Below, one piece after another: positions 44,406-56,078 of a stretch of 64,000 nt of DNA; positions within the stretch are counted from its first letter, which is position 1, and every line of letters begins with the position of its first letter. The notes beneath the pieces were generated by a model. That model did not search any database. It saw only the letters and a program-made list of their open reading frames with translations, and was not told where the DNA came from. Position numbers and translations under genes: made by a program. The DNA comes from Portulaca oleracea. Taxonomy: Eukaryota; Streptophyta; Magnoliopsida; Caryophyllales; Portulacaceae. Location of the stretch: assembly GCA_029582165.1 (NCBI GenBank), contig CM055869.1:6480425-6544424 (forward strand), read 5' to 3'.

Positions 44406-44458
44406 CCTCTCCTCCCATCTCTAAAGTCCAAACCCTAATCATGGTGTCCCGTTAGGAT

Positions 44459-46500
44459 CACTACTAGAATTTTCTAAAATATTTTGAGAAAAGCGGTGTG
44501 GAATCATCTCAATCTAAAGCTTCTGATGGTTGAAACCAGTAATAATTTATACTTTAACAAGCGAGACCCTTTTGGAATATTTCTAAAATTTTAAGGGAGG
44601 CCCATCTACCCCTAGATTTTCTTTCAAATTATGAGGCAATTGGCTTCCCTTGAAACTTTGAAAAATTTTTGAGAGGACCCCATGTCCCTCGAAATTTTTC
44701 CAGAATTTTAAGACGAAATCTGATAGTATGTCATACAATATTTTTTTTAAGAACATTTTCATTCAATTTTATCCCCCTATCTATCTTGAGCACCTCTTTG
44801 ATACTGTAATTAGTTGTAGCTGTTCTCTCCTTATCTCTAAAGTAGCAGTATCTCGTTGTTATATCTTCAATTCTAATAATCCTCTTTTTCTTTCTCACTC
44901 TCGTCGCCTTCTCTCCCTCTTTCTCACACTCAGACACACGAATTGATTTTGCCTCCACTTTTTCTCTCTCCTTGTTGATACCGCCAGTCCGCCACACACG
45001 ATTTAATCTTCCTTGGAATCATTACATTGTGAGAGAGGCAGCCGATGATTATATAGTCTTTCAATGCAACGACTCTTTTGAAATTTCCTTAGTTCTTGAT
45101 CCTTTCCATATATGTTTGATCTTGTGAAGATATATGCTTGATCCTTTTCATCTTTGTGTTGATCTTCTAATCTTGTTTCTTTAGGATCTTTAAGCTTGCC
45201 ATTTTGTAATGATCTTTTTTGCAAAGAACATATCACAATCACTAGATATTATTCTGGACATATGCTGGAAATATTTTAGAGATATTCAGGATAATTCCCT
45301 AAATTTGCTTCAAACAAAAGTATTGCGGTAGCGGTGGAGGTCTTCACTGAGCTGATTGTGGAGGGCCTCAGGGCTGGGTTGTGTTTCTTCAGAACCCGAT
45401 CACTACTCTCATAAAAGTGGCTTCAGATATAATGATGAGTCAAGGCAAAAGTTTTCTCAGACTTCCAATTCAATCGTGGATTTTTAAGATGAATCGTCAG
45501 TCTTTAGTGTTTGCAATTGTTAATTTAAGGGTTTTTGGCTCAAAATAATCTGAAGTCGGAGGTCATTGGCTGAAAATAATCCAAACTCACTTTTTGGCTG
45601 AAAATAATCCAAACTTTTAACCTATTTACTCGGACTAAACCAAAATTTATTTCCGGCATCGGAATGCTAACTGGTCAGTCTGAGCACATGTTTTATTAAT
45701 TGATTTTGGTTTTGAATTTTTTTAAAGCTTATATAGACCCCAACTCACTTATACTTATAATGACATGACACTAGATTAAAAATAAAAACACTTTAACATA
45801 ATAAATTTAGTCTTCCAACCCTAAAAATTTAAACTATTAAACACTTGGTTTAAGTGAGTTGGGCTCTACATAAGCTTGAAAAAAATTTCAAAACCAAAAT
45901 CAATTAAAGAAACACGTGCTCAGGCTGCACATTCAGCATTCCGACGCCGGAAATCGATTTCGGTTTAGTCCGAGTAAATAGGTTAAAAGTTTGGATTATT
46001 TTCAGGCAAAAAGTGAGTTTGGATTATTTTCAGCCAATGACCTCCGACTTTGGATTATTTTGAGCCAAAAACCCTTAATTTAATGAATGTTTTGGTATTT
46101 TCTTTATATGGTTCTTTGTGCTCTGGAATTTTGATTGAGAATTTAACTTGAAATTTCAATTTTCATTTCATGTCTAATTTCATCTTTGATATGTGATTTT
46201 TTTTCTTCTTTCGAATTGTGTTTTCTAGATTTGCCCTTCTTGTGACAATATTTGATGAATATAATTTTTAAAAAGAAAACATATTTTTTGAGGAGTCCCT
46301 TGCAAAATAAGAAATTATTTTTTTCCGACAGCTAACTATTGAGGTAGACTAACTTTCCGTTAAAAGATCTATTAAGGGAGATGTTAGTTCCCTCTAACTT
46401 TTTTAGGGGGGCCATGTGCACATGAAATTTTGGGTTTTCCACGTCCCCTATTTCTTTAAGGAGGTTTTCCCTCAAAATTTCCTAAAAATTCCATAGTATT
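44459..46500. mobile_element. CACTA-type element, non-autonomous, decayed right end
   Basis: The left end is CACTACTAGAATTTTC. The right end CCTAAAAATTCCATAGTA near 46500 is an imperfect complement, and related AGGGAGG/CCTCTAAATTT-type subterminal sequence occurs at both sides (44540-44710 and 46270-46500). No transposase frame. A MULE (45529-46074) and a short LTR-like piece with AGGGCCTCAGG (about 45330-45380) lie inside. The right boundary is approximate. Confidence 0.55.
45529..46074. mobile_element. Mutator-like (MULE) non-autonomous element
   Basis: GGGTTTTTGGCTCAAAATAAT to its complement, 546 bp, with a perfect 9-bp target duplication TTAATTTAA (45520-45528 and 46075-46083). The long inverted repeats carry AAAATAATCCAAACTTTTAA motifs several times. 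Confidence 0.9.
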
Positions 46501-46555
46501 TTGAGGGATGAAAGAGCATGTTGATTGTTCGTGAGCTTAGTACTTTCGTTAGTAC

Positions 46556-46822
46556 TACTCACTCCATTCCTTGATAATGAGTGTCAATTTTTCTAACTTG
46601 TCCCTCTTTATTTATCAATTTTACATTTTCAATAATTAAAATACCCACATTACCCTTAATTAATGAATGAGATTTTCATTTTACCTTTCAAAATTCTCTT
46701 GTACTTCTCTTCCTTTAATAAGGGGTGTACTTGTTGATACATAATTTTTTTCACTATATTTCCAAAACACATTGATTTTGTAAATTAATTTTTTTGACAC
46801 TGAAAAAGGGATGGAGGAAGTA
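46556..46822. mobile_element. Stowaway-like MITE
   Basis: TACTCACTCCATTCC to AGGGATGGAGGAAGTA, TA at both edges, 267 bp. Confidence 0.75.
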
Positions 46823-46929
46823 CTACATACATATTAACCATATACAACGCACACAGTTTGTGGATTCCACATGCATCCTAGGATTATGAATTCCATTTTT
46901 TTTTTTTGATGAACTTGAAGTTTTCCTGT

Positions 46930-48640
46930 ATGATGATCCCCGGTAAAAATGATCCAATTCATAACTAAACCAACAATTAGGATTACACTCTTAGGAGTAT
47001 CATGCTCATATACTCCCTGTCTATATTTCCCAAGGTCCCTTAGCATTGAGAAAAATGACGAGAGTGGGTCTAAGCTAGTTTTCTTTCAAGTCAAGCTCAG
47101 GTCACTTTTGAAGCCTCAAATTAACCGTCTAGGAAGCGTAGGGGTGTTTTTGTCATTACACAAGGGTTGGGTTGGAAACATGGAGAGTCAAGTCAAGCCC
47201 TTAAAACCAACCCCGAGGAGACTAGGAAGAATTCATGAGGGAACAAGGCCAAGTCAAGAGAAGCAAGTTGAAGAATATCATGTTTTTGCACAAAATTGGG
47301 TAACAAGAAAAACATGTCTTCACTATTTTCATCATAACTCCTTCAATACAACTTTTAGATAACTACAAAATTTGGTAAGATTATAGTACACACTGAGAGC
47401 TTTCCATCGATTTATTATAAGCTCAAATTGAAGTTAAAACAAAGAAGTTATGCGCGTTGGCAGTCAGCAGACGCCGGCAGGCACTGGCTGCGCCTACCCT
47501 AGTTTTTCTGCCCCCTCTCTTCTTTAGGTCAGGCGCCTATGATACGATGGCTGCTATACCTGGCAATTATTGACCCGACCCGATAACCCGACCCGAACCC
47601 TCCCGAAATTCCTAGGTTTTGAACACGATTTTTTCAACAAAACCCGAAATGCATCGAACCCGAAAATTAGCAGGTCAAACCTGACCCGCCCGTTTGACCC
47701 AAAAAATCAATTTTTTAAGTTCTACAACCTCTACTTTACTAGAATTTGACTTTTCATTTGAATTTTGAACTATTAAACCGTAAGCGCAACTCATTTATTT
47801 GTTATTTCTCTAATTTATAAAATAGTTATAATAATCTATTATTACTAGAAGATAATCATTTTTATTATGTATTATATTGTAGAAAAAGTAGTATTTAGGG
47901 ACAATTTTTCCAAAAGAAAAACCGGAAAAAGATCGCAATCATAACCCGTTGGGTTGACCCGAAACCGAAATATACTGCTCGTATTTACCCGAATCCGAAA
48001 TACACCCGACCCGTATTTACCCAAACCCAAAGTACACCCGACTCGTATTTACCCGAACCCGATATACGACCGACCCAAAACCCGCCCGCTCGACCAAACT
48101 GACAGGTCTACTGGCTGCACCTCAGTTTTTTCTGCACAATACGCGATTTCCCCTTTCCCTCTTCCCCCATTTAAACCCCCATCCTCCTCATTTTGTAAGG
48201 AACCTTTTCGAAGAAAAACACTTATATTTATCAATTATTGAGAAGGTTTTTGTAACCCTAATTTCTTCGTAACTAAGCTTAATCCTTTGTGGGAGTGCTT
48301 AATCAATTTCCTTTTGACTTGTGAGTTTATTGTGCATCTTTCAAGCTCTCTTTGGTGCAATTTCATGAGAGAACAAGTGTGAATGATTGTGAAGGATTTC
48401 TTTGCAACCTCTTATGATTCTTAGGTTGTTCGGTGAGTTAATTACTCTTTACATTAGTCATATCATTCTTTTAATTGTTCTTATTATCTATATCTCAAAA
48501 ACCCTAAAAATAGAGTTTGTTTTTGAGTTCTAATTTGGGGTTTTCTTAAATCCTAGAGTAATTGTGATCCCTGGGTGATTATTCTTGCTTCCCTAGTTGT
48601 TTCCGGATCACTCCAAGTATAGTATATACTTTTATGAGGC
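46930..48640 (+). mobile_element. Probable LTR retrotransposon-derived region
   Basis: Long non-coding sequence with LTR-like features: GGGTGTTTTTGTCATTACAC, a CCCATTTAAACCCCC promoter-like spot near 48167 and AAGGTTTTTGTAACCC further on. I could not find TG...CA ends with a target duplication, so class and borders are uncertain. An hAT element is inserted at 47555-48111. Confidence 0.4.
47555..48111. mobile_element. hAT-like element rich in GACCCGA/TACCCGA motifs
   Basis: About 557 bp starting TATACCTGGCAATTATTG and ending GACAGGTCTAC. TGGCTGC lies on both sides (47548-47554 and 48112-48118), a 7-bp match likely from an 8-bp duplication. The inside repeats TATTTACCCGAACCCGA-like motifs. Confidence 0.65.
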
Positions 48641-48668
48641 TATGTGCATAATTTTATAAGCACACCTG

Positions 48669-48902
48669 TAGGGGCGAAGCACTATTAGGGCCAAAATGGT
48701 CTATGGCCTCCCTGACCCCAACACTTTTATATGTATTTGTACTAAAAATGTCATGAATATATTTGAAGTTAGTGTAAATGTGTAATGGTTATATTGCTAA
48801 AAATATTCTCAAAGGTCTTATGTTTTTATCATATATAAGATATTAACACCTAGTAAAACCTAATTTAGCCGCCCTTAGTTTTCAAGACTAGCTTCGCCCC
48901 TA
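48669..48902. mobile_element. hAT-like MITE of the GGGGCGAAGC family
   Basis: TAGGGGCGAAGCAC to GACTAGCTTCGCCCCTA, 234 bp. No clear target duplication. The termini match those at 33645 and 62700. Confidence 0.6.
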
Positions 48903-49391
48903 TACATAATATATATAAATTTTATGAACATCCTCATTAAAGTAACAGTTATACACCCACTTACAAAATGAAAATTGTAATAAAATTAACTATAAATGTA
49001 TGGTAAAGAACACATTTTGAACACAAATAACAAAAAAGTATATGATCCAAGAATGAAAATCATATAATCCAAAATGTATGTATATCTGCACATAAAATTC
49101 TACATATATATTTATAAAACTTATCAGGAGAATAGCGGAGATCGAGTAGGACTTTTAGAAATATAATCCAACTTTTAGTAAACCAGGCTTGTGCCAAACC
49201 AAACCCACTAAAACTGGTACTTATCAAAGTACGGGTTCTTGTACAAATGTAGAATAACTTGAGGGAACATGATAGAGTCTATTTCCATCTATGAAAAATT
49301 TATTTGTAGGTTGAATTATGGAAATATGTACCCTCTAAACTATGGTATAACTTATGCTATTGTATATTTTGAGGCTTTTGGTTCACTTTTA
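48903..49391. other. Intergenic
   Basis: AT-rich; nothing recognised. Confidence 0.4.
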
Positions 49392-49989
49392 TAGAGCTGG
49401 GAAAAGTTGACCCGACACGACTAACGACCTGAACCTAACATGATATTAAACGGGTTTAGGTAGAAATGTTCAACCCATTTAATTAAATGGGTTGACACGG
49501 TACATTCGTTTAATTAAATGGGTTAGGTTCAGGTCAGGATTTTCGACACAAAAAAGCACCTACTTAACCGTTTAAGTAGGCATGCTATATGGGTCAAGTC
49601 ATTTGCTCAATAATTGTTACCCAATTATACCGTTTATCAATGAACTTAGGGGAAATTTACAGTTAATACTCTTTGAAATATACGTAAAACTTGTGATTTT
49701 AACTTATATTTATCTTTGACTATGAATTAAAAGACATCTCCTTATATATAACTCGAATTATAATACCACGCAAATTGTTGAGTATATGAGTTGTTTTGTA
49801 TAAATGAGTTAATGGTTAAATGGGTTAACAGGTCAAAATAAGATTAATCCGTTTAAAATTTAAACGGTAAACGGTTTCAATTTCCAGCCCGTTTAATAAA
49901 TGGGTTAGGTTCAGGTTGGAGGATTTTGAACCCGTTTAAATTTGACACGAACACGAACCCGACTCAACCAGACCTATTAGCCAGCTCTA
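49392..49989. mobile_element. hAT-type non-autonomous element
   Basis: TAGAGCTGGGAAAAG to TTAGCCAGCTCTA, 598 bp, with a perfect 8-bp target duplication CACTTTTA (49384-49391 and 49990-49997). Internal repeats of AAATGGGTTAGGTTCAGGT and GACCCGA type are present. Confidence 0.92.
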
Positions 49990-49997
49990 CACTTTTA

Positions 49998-51507
49998 CAG
50001 TGATTTACTGTATGCTTATAACTCGGACTGATTGGAGAAAGTCAAATAAGCAAATAATTATGTCGAACAAGTCTTTTGAATAAATTTATTATTATATATT
50101 AGGTTCTCTAAAAAGGATGAATATGTTGTCAAAAAAGAAAAAATTAAAAAAAGAAGAGGGATGAATGTATAATAATATGTGTATTGAATCAAATTGTTAT
50201 TAAATATCTGAATGATTTATAATTTATACTTTTGTGCTCATAATTAATCACATTTCTTTTAGCACACAATAATTGTTGATGATATCCTAATCATATTAAT
50301 AATAGTAATTGATACATACTTTAGGCATAATTTCCATATCGAAAAAAATAAATGATAATTTTTATGTAATTCATGATGGGTAAGAATCCTCAAACTAGTA
50401 AATTAAATTATACCTATTTAACAATTGAAATGAACATGAATATAAATTTATATTAACACAATGTAATCAGAAATAATTCGAGATAGTTCCTAGCTATTTG
50501 ATTCAAGACACTGATATTTTAAATATAAATTAATGCGGGTGCAATCAGGAAGGTGTCTTAATATCTTGATGTAGAAATGATGATCGATTTTAGGCAGCAT
50601 ATATATGGAGGTCATTATTTTAGAGGGAATAAACAGAAATAGTCAGTTGGGGACAGTTGTATTTTTGTGGTTAATGGGTTTGGTTAGCATGATATGGGTA
50701 GATGCCCATGCATGTGATTAACCTAACATGTAGGAGATGCATCATGTTGTAAAAGCCTATTGTTTCTCTATTTATATTTTGCTTGCAATACAGCTGAATT
50801 TACCCTTCATTAATGTGCTATGCCTCTACTAAAAAATAAAAATATATATTAAAAAAATCAACCATAATTTGACAAAAAAATAAAATAAAGACACCCCACA
50901 CCCGTTTTTGAAACTAATCCCAACCAGTATCTGTTCTAGTTTGAGTATTAGTTATTTTATTTTTTTAGCGAAAGACTTATTTATTGGACCTATTTCTCAG
51001 AAGTCATGTAAGGGGCCGAGTATCAAATTGTCTATGACATGCACAGCCGCATAGGCCATCAACTCCATATAACTTCCACTGAAAGAAAATATGTTCACTT
51101 CCAGTAAACTGAACTTTGGTAGGAAGCTTTACTAACTTGACAACAATTTCGTTAGTAGAAATTTGGACTCCTTCTCTTTGTAAAAACAAACTACTTACAA
51201 TATTATTTACTTATTCTTATCCAATTATTTTTTCTACCTAAACCTGTATAATTTTTCTATATTTTCATACATTTCATTACATTTTGTATATAAATTACCA
51301 AATTTACTGAAACTTATTCAACCCCTAATTATCGGATTTTAAATACCCATGGAAAATATATAACCTTCACTGTGACTAGTTTTAATTAGTTCCAATTTCC
51401 AAATTCTGGTGCTCAATCACAACCCGATAAGATCCATAAAATTGACGAGAGTCCTACTCGCCCCCCTAGCTTGAACTTCTACCAACAGTAAATAAAATTA
51501 ACTGAAA
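49998..51507. other. Intergenic AT-rich stretch
   Basis: No exon or bounded element identified. A minus-strand open frame at 51004-51189 (LVKLPTKVQFTGSEHIFFQW) is not recognisable and has no splice or repeat support. Confidence 0.4.
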
Positions 51508-51744
51508 TACTCCCTCCGTTTTTTTTATCTGTCTTTCATGTTTTTTGAGGTCCATTTTTAATCAACGATTTCTCACATAATATGTTTATACAAAAATTCG
51601 ATATCATACTTTTTGAATAGTACCTTTGTATTACGAATCTAATGATATCAATTTTACTTGATGAATCATTATATAAATTAATATATTAACGGTCAAAATT
51701 TTTGACACAATTACCTAGGCGACACGTAAAAATAAACGGAGGTA
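51508..51744. mobile_element. Stowaway-like MITE
   Basis: TACTCCCTCCGTTTTTTTTA to AAATAAACGGAGGTA, TA at both edges, 237 bp. Confidence 0.75.
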
Positions 51745-52058
51745 GCATGTCTTTGACATTTGGACCAAAAACAAAGTGTCAAGAAAAGGAATGGTCCCAA
51801 ATCAAAGGGGGGATTAATAATAGTAATGCCAACTTTTTCTCCTTGAATTGTGTCAAGTATTAGCTTTAAAGCACAGGTCCATTGCACTAATTAGCTAGGC
51901 TCAATATATGCATGCATGGGGCCCTTGTTTCTCTGGCACATAGACATACACATAGGGATACCCTACCCTTACTAATTAATTTCATGTTCTAATCTCGATC
52001 TCATCTCTCTAATGCTGTCATTAATTATAACCCTTTTTTTAAGAGCACTATTTAATTA

Positions 52059-52293
52059 TTAGCTCCGTTTTGTTTTATCTGTCGCCTAGGGAATTGTGGC
52101 AAAAACTTTGACCGTTAATATCTTAATTTATATAATGATTCATCATACAAAATTGATATCATTAGATTCGTAATAAAAAATACTATTAAAAAAGTATAAT
52201 ATTATATTTTTCTATAAAAATTTTATATTAAAAATTATTGATTAAAAATTGACACAGAAAACTGTAAATGACAGATGAAAAAGAACAGATGGA
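52059..52293. mobile_element. Degenerate Stowaway-like MITE
   Basis: TAGCTCCGTTTTGTTTTATC to GAAAAAGAACAGATGGAGA. Its body resembles the 51508 element (TTAATATATAATGATTCAT and CGTAATANNAAATACTATT parts) in the opposite orientation. Confidence 0.6.
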
Positions 52294-52842
52294 GAACTTG
52301 AAATCTTGAATTATTATTATCCTCAGTATTTGAGAGAGAAAAAGAAAAAAAAAAGAACTGAAAACCTCGATTACATATGTGCCAAAAGATAGCCGTATAT
52401 TGTTCTCTTTGTGACATTTATTTATTTATTTATCTATTTTCTTTACCATTTGTTAGTGTTTTGATTTTCGTATAATTGCTTGGTATAATACGAAAAATGC
52501 ATGCACATGCAACGCATGTGACGCCGCCTCGTATGATTAAAACTAGGTGCATAGGATTCTTAAATTTCTTTTTTCTTTTAATATGACGAGATTCTAAATT
52601 ATTTAACCAAAGTAATTAAATGTAGAAAGGATATTGGTGGGTACTGTAAATGTTTGATATTTTATATTGTAGTTTGCTGTATTTTGTGAACTTTTAAGCC
52701 TTTGATTTGCAATAATCGAAAAAAATGTCCAAGTAATAATAAACAAGTACAAAGAGGAAGGAGGTAAAACATGCATGAAAAGAAGGTAAGAAATTTACAA
52801 ATTATAATGATACTGTACTTTCATAAATATCATACTTCAATA
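52294..52842. other. Intergenic
   Basis: AT-rich; nothing recognised. Confidence 0.4.
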
Positions 52843-52850
52843 CTTTCATT

Positions 52851-53503
52851 TAGGACTGGCAATGAGTCAAGCAGACTCGCGAGTCCTTGCGAGCTAGCTC
52901 GGCTTAAAATAAGCTTGAATTGGCTCAGACTCAAACTGGTTATACAAGTGAATTAGGCAAAGCATAAAAAAACTTATAAAATTTATAAGGTTCGTCGTGT
53001 ATATAAAAATTGGACGACATATGTTATGTTTGATGATTCAATTTCAAAAATTAAATTAGTTCATTCACATAAATTGGAACTTGTATTTTTGATAGATCAT
53101 TTTTTTATGTGTTATAAATCTATAATCATAAATCACTTGCAACATCGCGTGCTACAAAATTACTTTGTTTTTCATTCTATAATTTTTCTTTCGAATTAAT
53201 TAATTTTGAATCTTATATCATTATTTGACTTAATTATAAATGCACTTTTTATACCATTTTATATTCTAAGAATTATACTTTATTTGACCACTATGTAGGT
53301 TAACAAAATGAGTAGCAATGAAAAATATGCACTTGTTAAAGCTTGAGAGGGCTAGCAAGTCTTGGCAAGCCAAGCCACAAACCTAAATTTTCAAGCTTGT
53401 GAGCTGAAACAAGCTGACAAGTGACAATATATCTCAAGAGTTGTGTCTCGAGCTTGCCAAGCTTGGGTTCTATTCAGCTCGACTTGACTCATCTTTCCCC
53501 CTA
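52851..53503. mobile_element. hAT-type non-autonomous element
   Basis: TAGGACTGGCAATGAGTCAAG to GACTTGACTCATCTTTCC and CCCTA, 653 bp. Flanks CTTTCATT (52843-52850) and CTTCCATT (53504-53511) form an 8-bp duplication with one change. Interior motifs such as GCGAGC and AAGCTTG resemble the GAGCT-rich subterminal parts of hAT elements. Confidence 0.75.
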
Positions 53504-53611
53504 CTTCCATTACTGTATTACTTCATAAGTATATGTGTGTATATAATTTTATGAGCACACATGTATAGATTTATGAGCATATCATAAAATTAACAAGTGT
53601 ACACATGATTA

Positions 53612-54216
53612 GGGGTGGAAGAAAAATCCGGAACCGGCACACCGAACCGGAAACCGGATAAAAAAACCGGGAACGGGCAACACTGAACCGGTTTAAAAAT
53701 CCGGTGCACCGCACCGGAAAAACCAGATACTAAATGGGGCGGTTCCAGTTTGGGATATTAAAAAAAATTCTCCCAAAAATTAATACAAAAATAATATAAA
53801 TTAACTAGTTAATAAAAAAAGAACATTAGGTGTTAATGTGTTATTCGGTTGGGCTTATGGGCTAGTAAATTTGGCTCTCTGGCTCACACTCCTCAGCCTC
53901 ACCGAGACATCGATCACGAGTAAGGAGGGGGGAAATTAGGTTTTAGTATTTCAAATTTTCATTTTCCAGTTTAGGGTTTAGGGTTCTCACTTTTTTTTTT
54001 ATTAAATAGAGATTTTTTTTTATTAAATAGAGATTTTTTGATGTTTGATAGAAATTTATGCGATTCCGGTTCACCGGTAAAACCGCACCGTTAAAGCCGG
54101 TGCACCGGTTTTTAAAAACTGGGTGATTTGGTTCCAGTTCCGATTTATGGTTTTCGCGCACCATTTCATCCGGTGCACCGCTTCGACGCACCGAAACCGC
54201 ACCATTTCCACCCCTA
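53612..54216. mobile_element. hAT-type element built of CCGGTGCACCGG motifs
   Basis: TAGGGGTGGAAGAAAAATCC to ATTTCCACCCCTA, 605 bp, with a perfect 8-bp target duplication CACATGAT (53604-53611 and 54217-54224). Subterminal repeats of ACCGGTGCACCGG and CCGGAACCGG type are present. A 25-bp tandem repeat with TTTTTTATTAAATAGAGA is near 53990-54040. No transposase. Confidence 0.92.
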
Positions 54217-54224
54217 CACATGAT

Positions 54225-54589
54225 CGTAAAATGAAAATTGTGAACTATAAAGTGATAAATATATTTTCATATATAAATTTTTCACTCAAACTACTAATAT
54301 ATATATGACTAAAGAAGGAGAACTCTATGCTCATAAATTTATTAGCGAGTTTATAAAATTCTACACATAAGTTCATAAAAATTCATTTCAGAAATACAAG
54401 AACATACCATGTATGCCCAAAAGTACAATTCAATTTTCAATAATTTTGCTTTTAGATCGGTCAATATTTTTTTAACATTTAGGTTGATTAATAATACGTA
54501 CCACAAAAGATGGAGATACACGTTTTTTTAATACAATATGTAGATTTCATCCAACGTCATTACAAAGTAGCTCATTTGGGATTAAAATA
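54225..54589. other. Intergenic
   Basis: AT-rich with a few ATGCTCATAAATTT-like motifs as seen at 11.6-12.1 kb. Nothing else recognised. Confidence 0.4.
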
Positions 54590-54846
54590 TACTTTCTCCA
54601 TTTTATATTTATTGTCACTTAGTTAAATATTATAATTTTCAATATCACTTTTTGATTAATATTTTTTTATATAATATTTTGATAACAATTACAATATTAT
54701 ACTTTTAAGATAGTATTTTGCATTACTTATCTAATAATAGTAATTTCATATAACAAGTGATTGTATATATTGAGAAATTTATAATCAAAATTTTAAAATT
54801 TAACACCGCAATTTAAAGACAACAATTAATATGGAACGGGGGACTA
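54590..54846. mobile_element. Stowaway-like MITE
   Basis: TACTTTCTCCATTTTATATT to TTAATATGGAACGGGGGACTA, 257 bp, imperfectly inverted, TA at both edges. Confidence 0.65.
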
Positions 54847-55298
54847 TATATAGATCATAGCCAAGTTGTTAAACACTTCCATCGATCTTACCGTCAAGGG
54901 ACAACAGTGAGTAATTCTTGTACTGAATAAAAAAATTCTTACAAATATAAATCGTAGAATTAATGAATCATATTTGTCATACAATATCTAGTACTAATCT
55001 CATATTTTCTGTTATAACCTCATTTATCAAGAAAATATCTATATATTTATATTATATAATATTACACACACAAACACACACAAACATATATATATATTCA
55101 AAGATTGTCCAAATCATATTGGTTTAGATCTAATCAATTTGCATGGATTTGTGTCCGATTTGATGGTCACACATCAATGCATTCCGGCTCAACACTCCTC
55201 CTCACTGCTAGAAAAGAATATCTCGCACGTATGTGTAAATTGTAATGTGAATAATTGAAATTAAATTTTCAACGTTCAGAAATCAGAAACAAGAGTCC
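54847..55298. other. Intergenic
   Basis: AT-rich; a short CACACAAACACACAC tract near 55065. Nothing else recognised. Confidence 0.4.
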
Positions 55299-55824
55299 AG
55301 ATAATCATTATCTTTTTTGGTGCGATAAATATCGACATATGTTGAAACTTGAAGCTTGAAAGCATATATGGATAAGGCTGTGTTCGGCAGTAGCGTTTGG
55401 AGTAGCGTTTAGTGTCTATACCAAGTCAAAACTCTAATTGCATAAATATTAATGTTCGGTAAGCTAGCGTTTTGAGGAGCGTTCAACATTTTAAGGAGCG
55501 TTTTGTGAAACGCTAATAAAGTTAACGTGTAGCATTTGGGGTAACGTTTCATATTTTTCGGTCAAAAAATACCATTTGTAAATTTTATCTTTGAAAATTA
55601 TTGATAGCCTTTTATGTCAATTCACATTAATCTGTTAATTCAACCGCTAAATTTACCGAACACAATTATTATTTGAATAGTCATCCGTTATTCGCTACTT
55701 AAACCGCTATCCGCTACATAAACCGCTATCCGTTATCTAAAACACTAATTTTGCCTAACAAGACCTAAATCATCAGCAAAATTAAGTAGATAATTTATCG
55801 CACCAAAAAAGATAATGATTATCT
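55299..55824. repeat. 32-bp perfect inverted repeat enclosing a MITE
   Basis: The left arm 55299-55330 (AGATAATCATTATCTTTTTT, then GGTGCGATAAAT) is exactly complementary to the right arm 55793-55824. Between the arms lie a Harbinger-type MITE (55376-55765) and short unique sequence. It could be the terminal repeats of another transposon with the MITE inside, but I see no target duplication outside the arms. Confidence 0.85.
55376..55765. mobile_element. PIF/Harbinger-type MITE
   Basis: GGCTGTGTTCGGCAGTAGCG to GCCTAACAAGACC, 390 bp, with TAA on both sides (55373-55375 and 55766-55768). The inside has repeated TAGCGTTT and CCGCTATCCG motifs. Confidence 0.75.
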
Positions 55825-56078
55825 AGCCCGCCTAGTTAAGTAGATAATTTTGACTTTATTGTCATAACTAACTCCATTTTTACGTGTTCTGGCATGTTAA
55901 TCATTCACTTTTGCATATTGCAAAATTAAATTTTTATAGTACAGTAATAGTCAAGTTCAAATACTTTTAAGGTTGTACGAAATTCTAAATAAATTGTTAG
56001 GCATCTAAAATATGTGGCATGCCACGTATTTTATATCTATATTTTTTTAAAACTCAAATAAACGGAGTACATTACATG

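Larger units (their letters stand above)
42450..44455 (-). pseudogene. WD40 repeat protein (JINGUBANG-like), copy D, heavily decayed and split
   Basis: 42450-42768 matches the last part of the gene (seventh blade and C-terminus) with many changes, a lost segment near the stop and a 34-bp tandem duplication (42608-42675). After the solo LTR (42769-44405) the match resumes at 44411-44455 with CCAAACCCTAATCATGGTGT, just like the blade-6 region of copy C. It then stops at the CACTA element at 44459. It is the oldest looking of the four copies and has no usable frame. Confidence 0.75.

Noticed and set aside
44135..44455. 106-residue plus-strand open frame rich in Cys and hydrophobic residues
   Set aside because: Runs from the solo LTR into the WD40 copy D remnant, so it is not a gene.
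46949..47362. 137-residue open frame
   Set aside because: Low similarity to anything I recognise, lies in LTR-like sequence, and no splice or promoter support.
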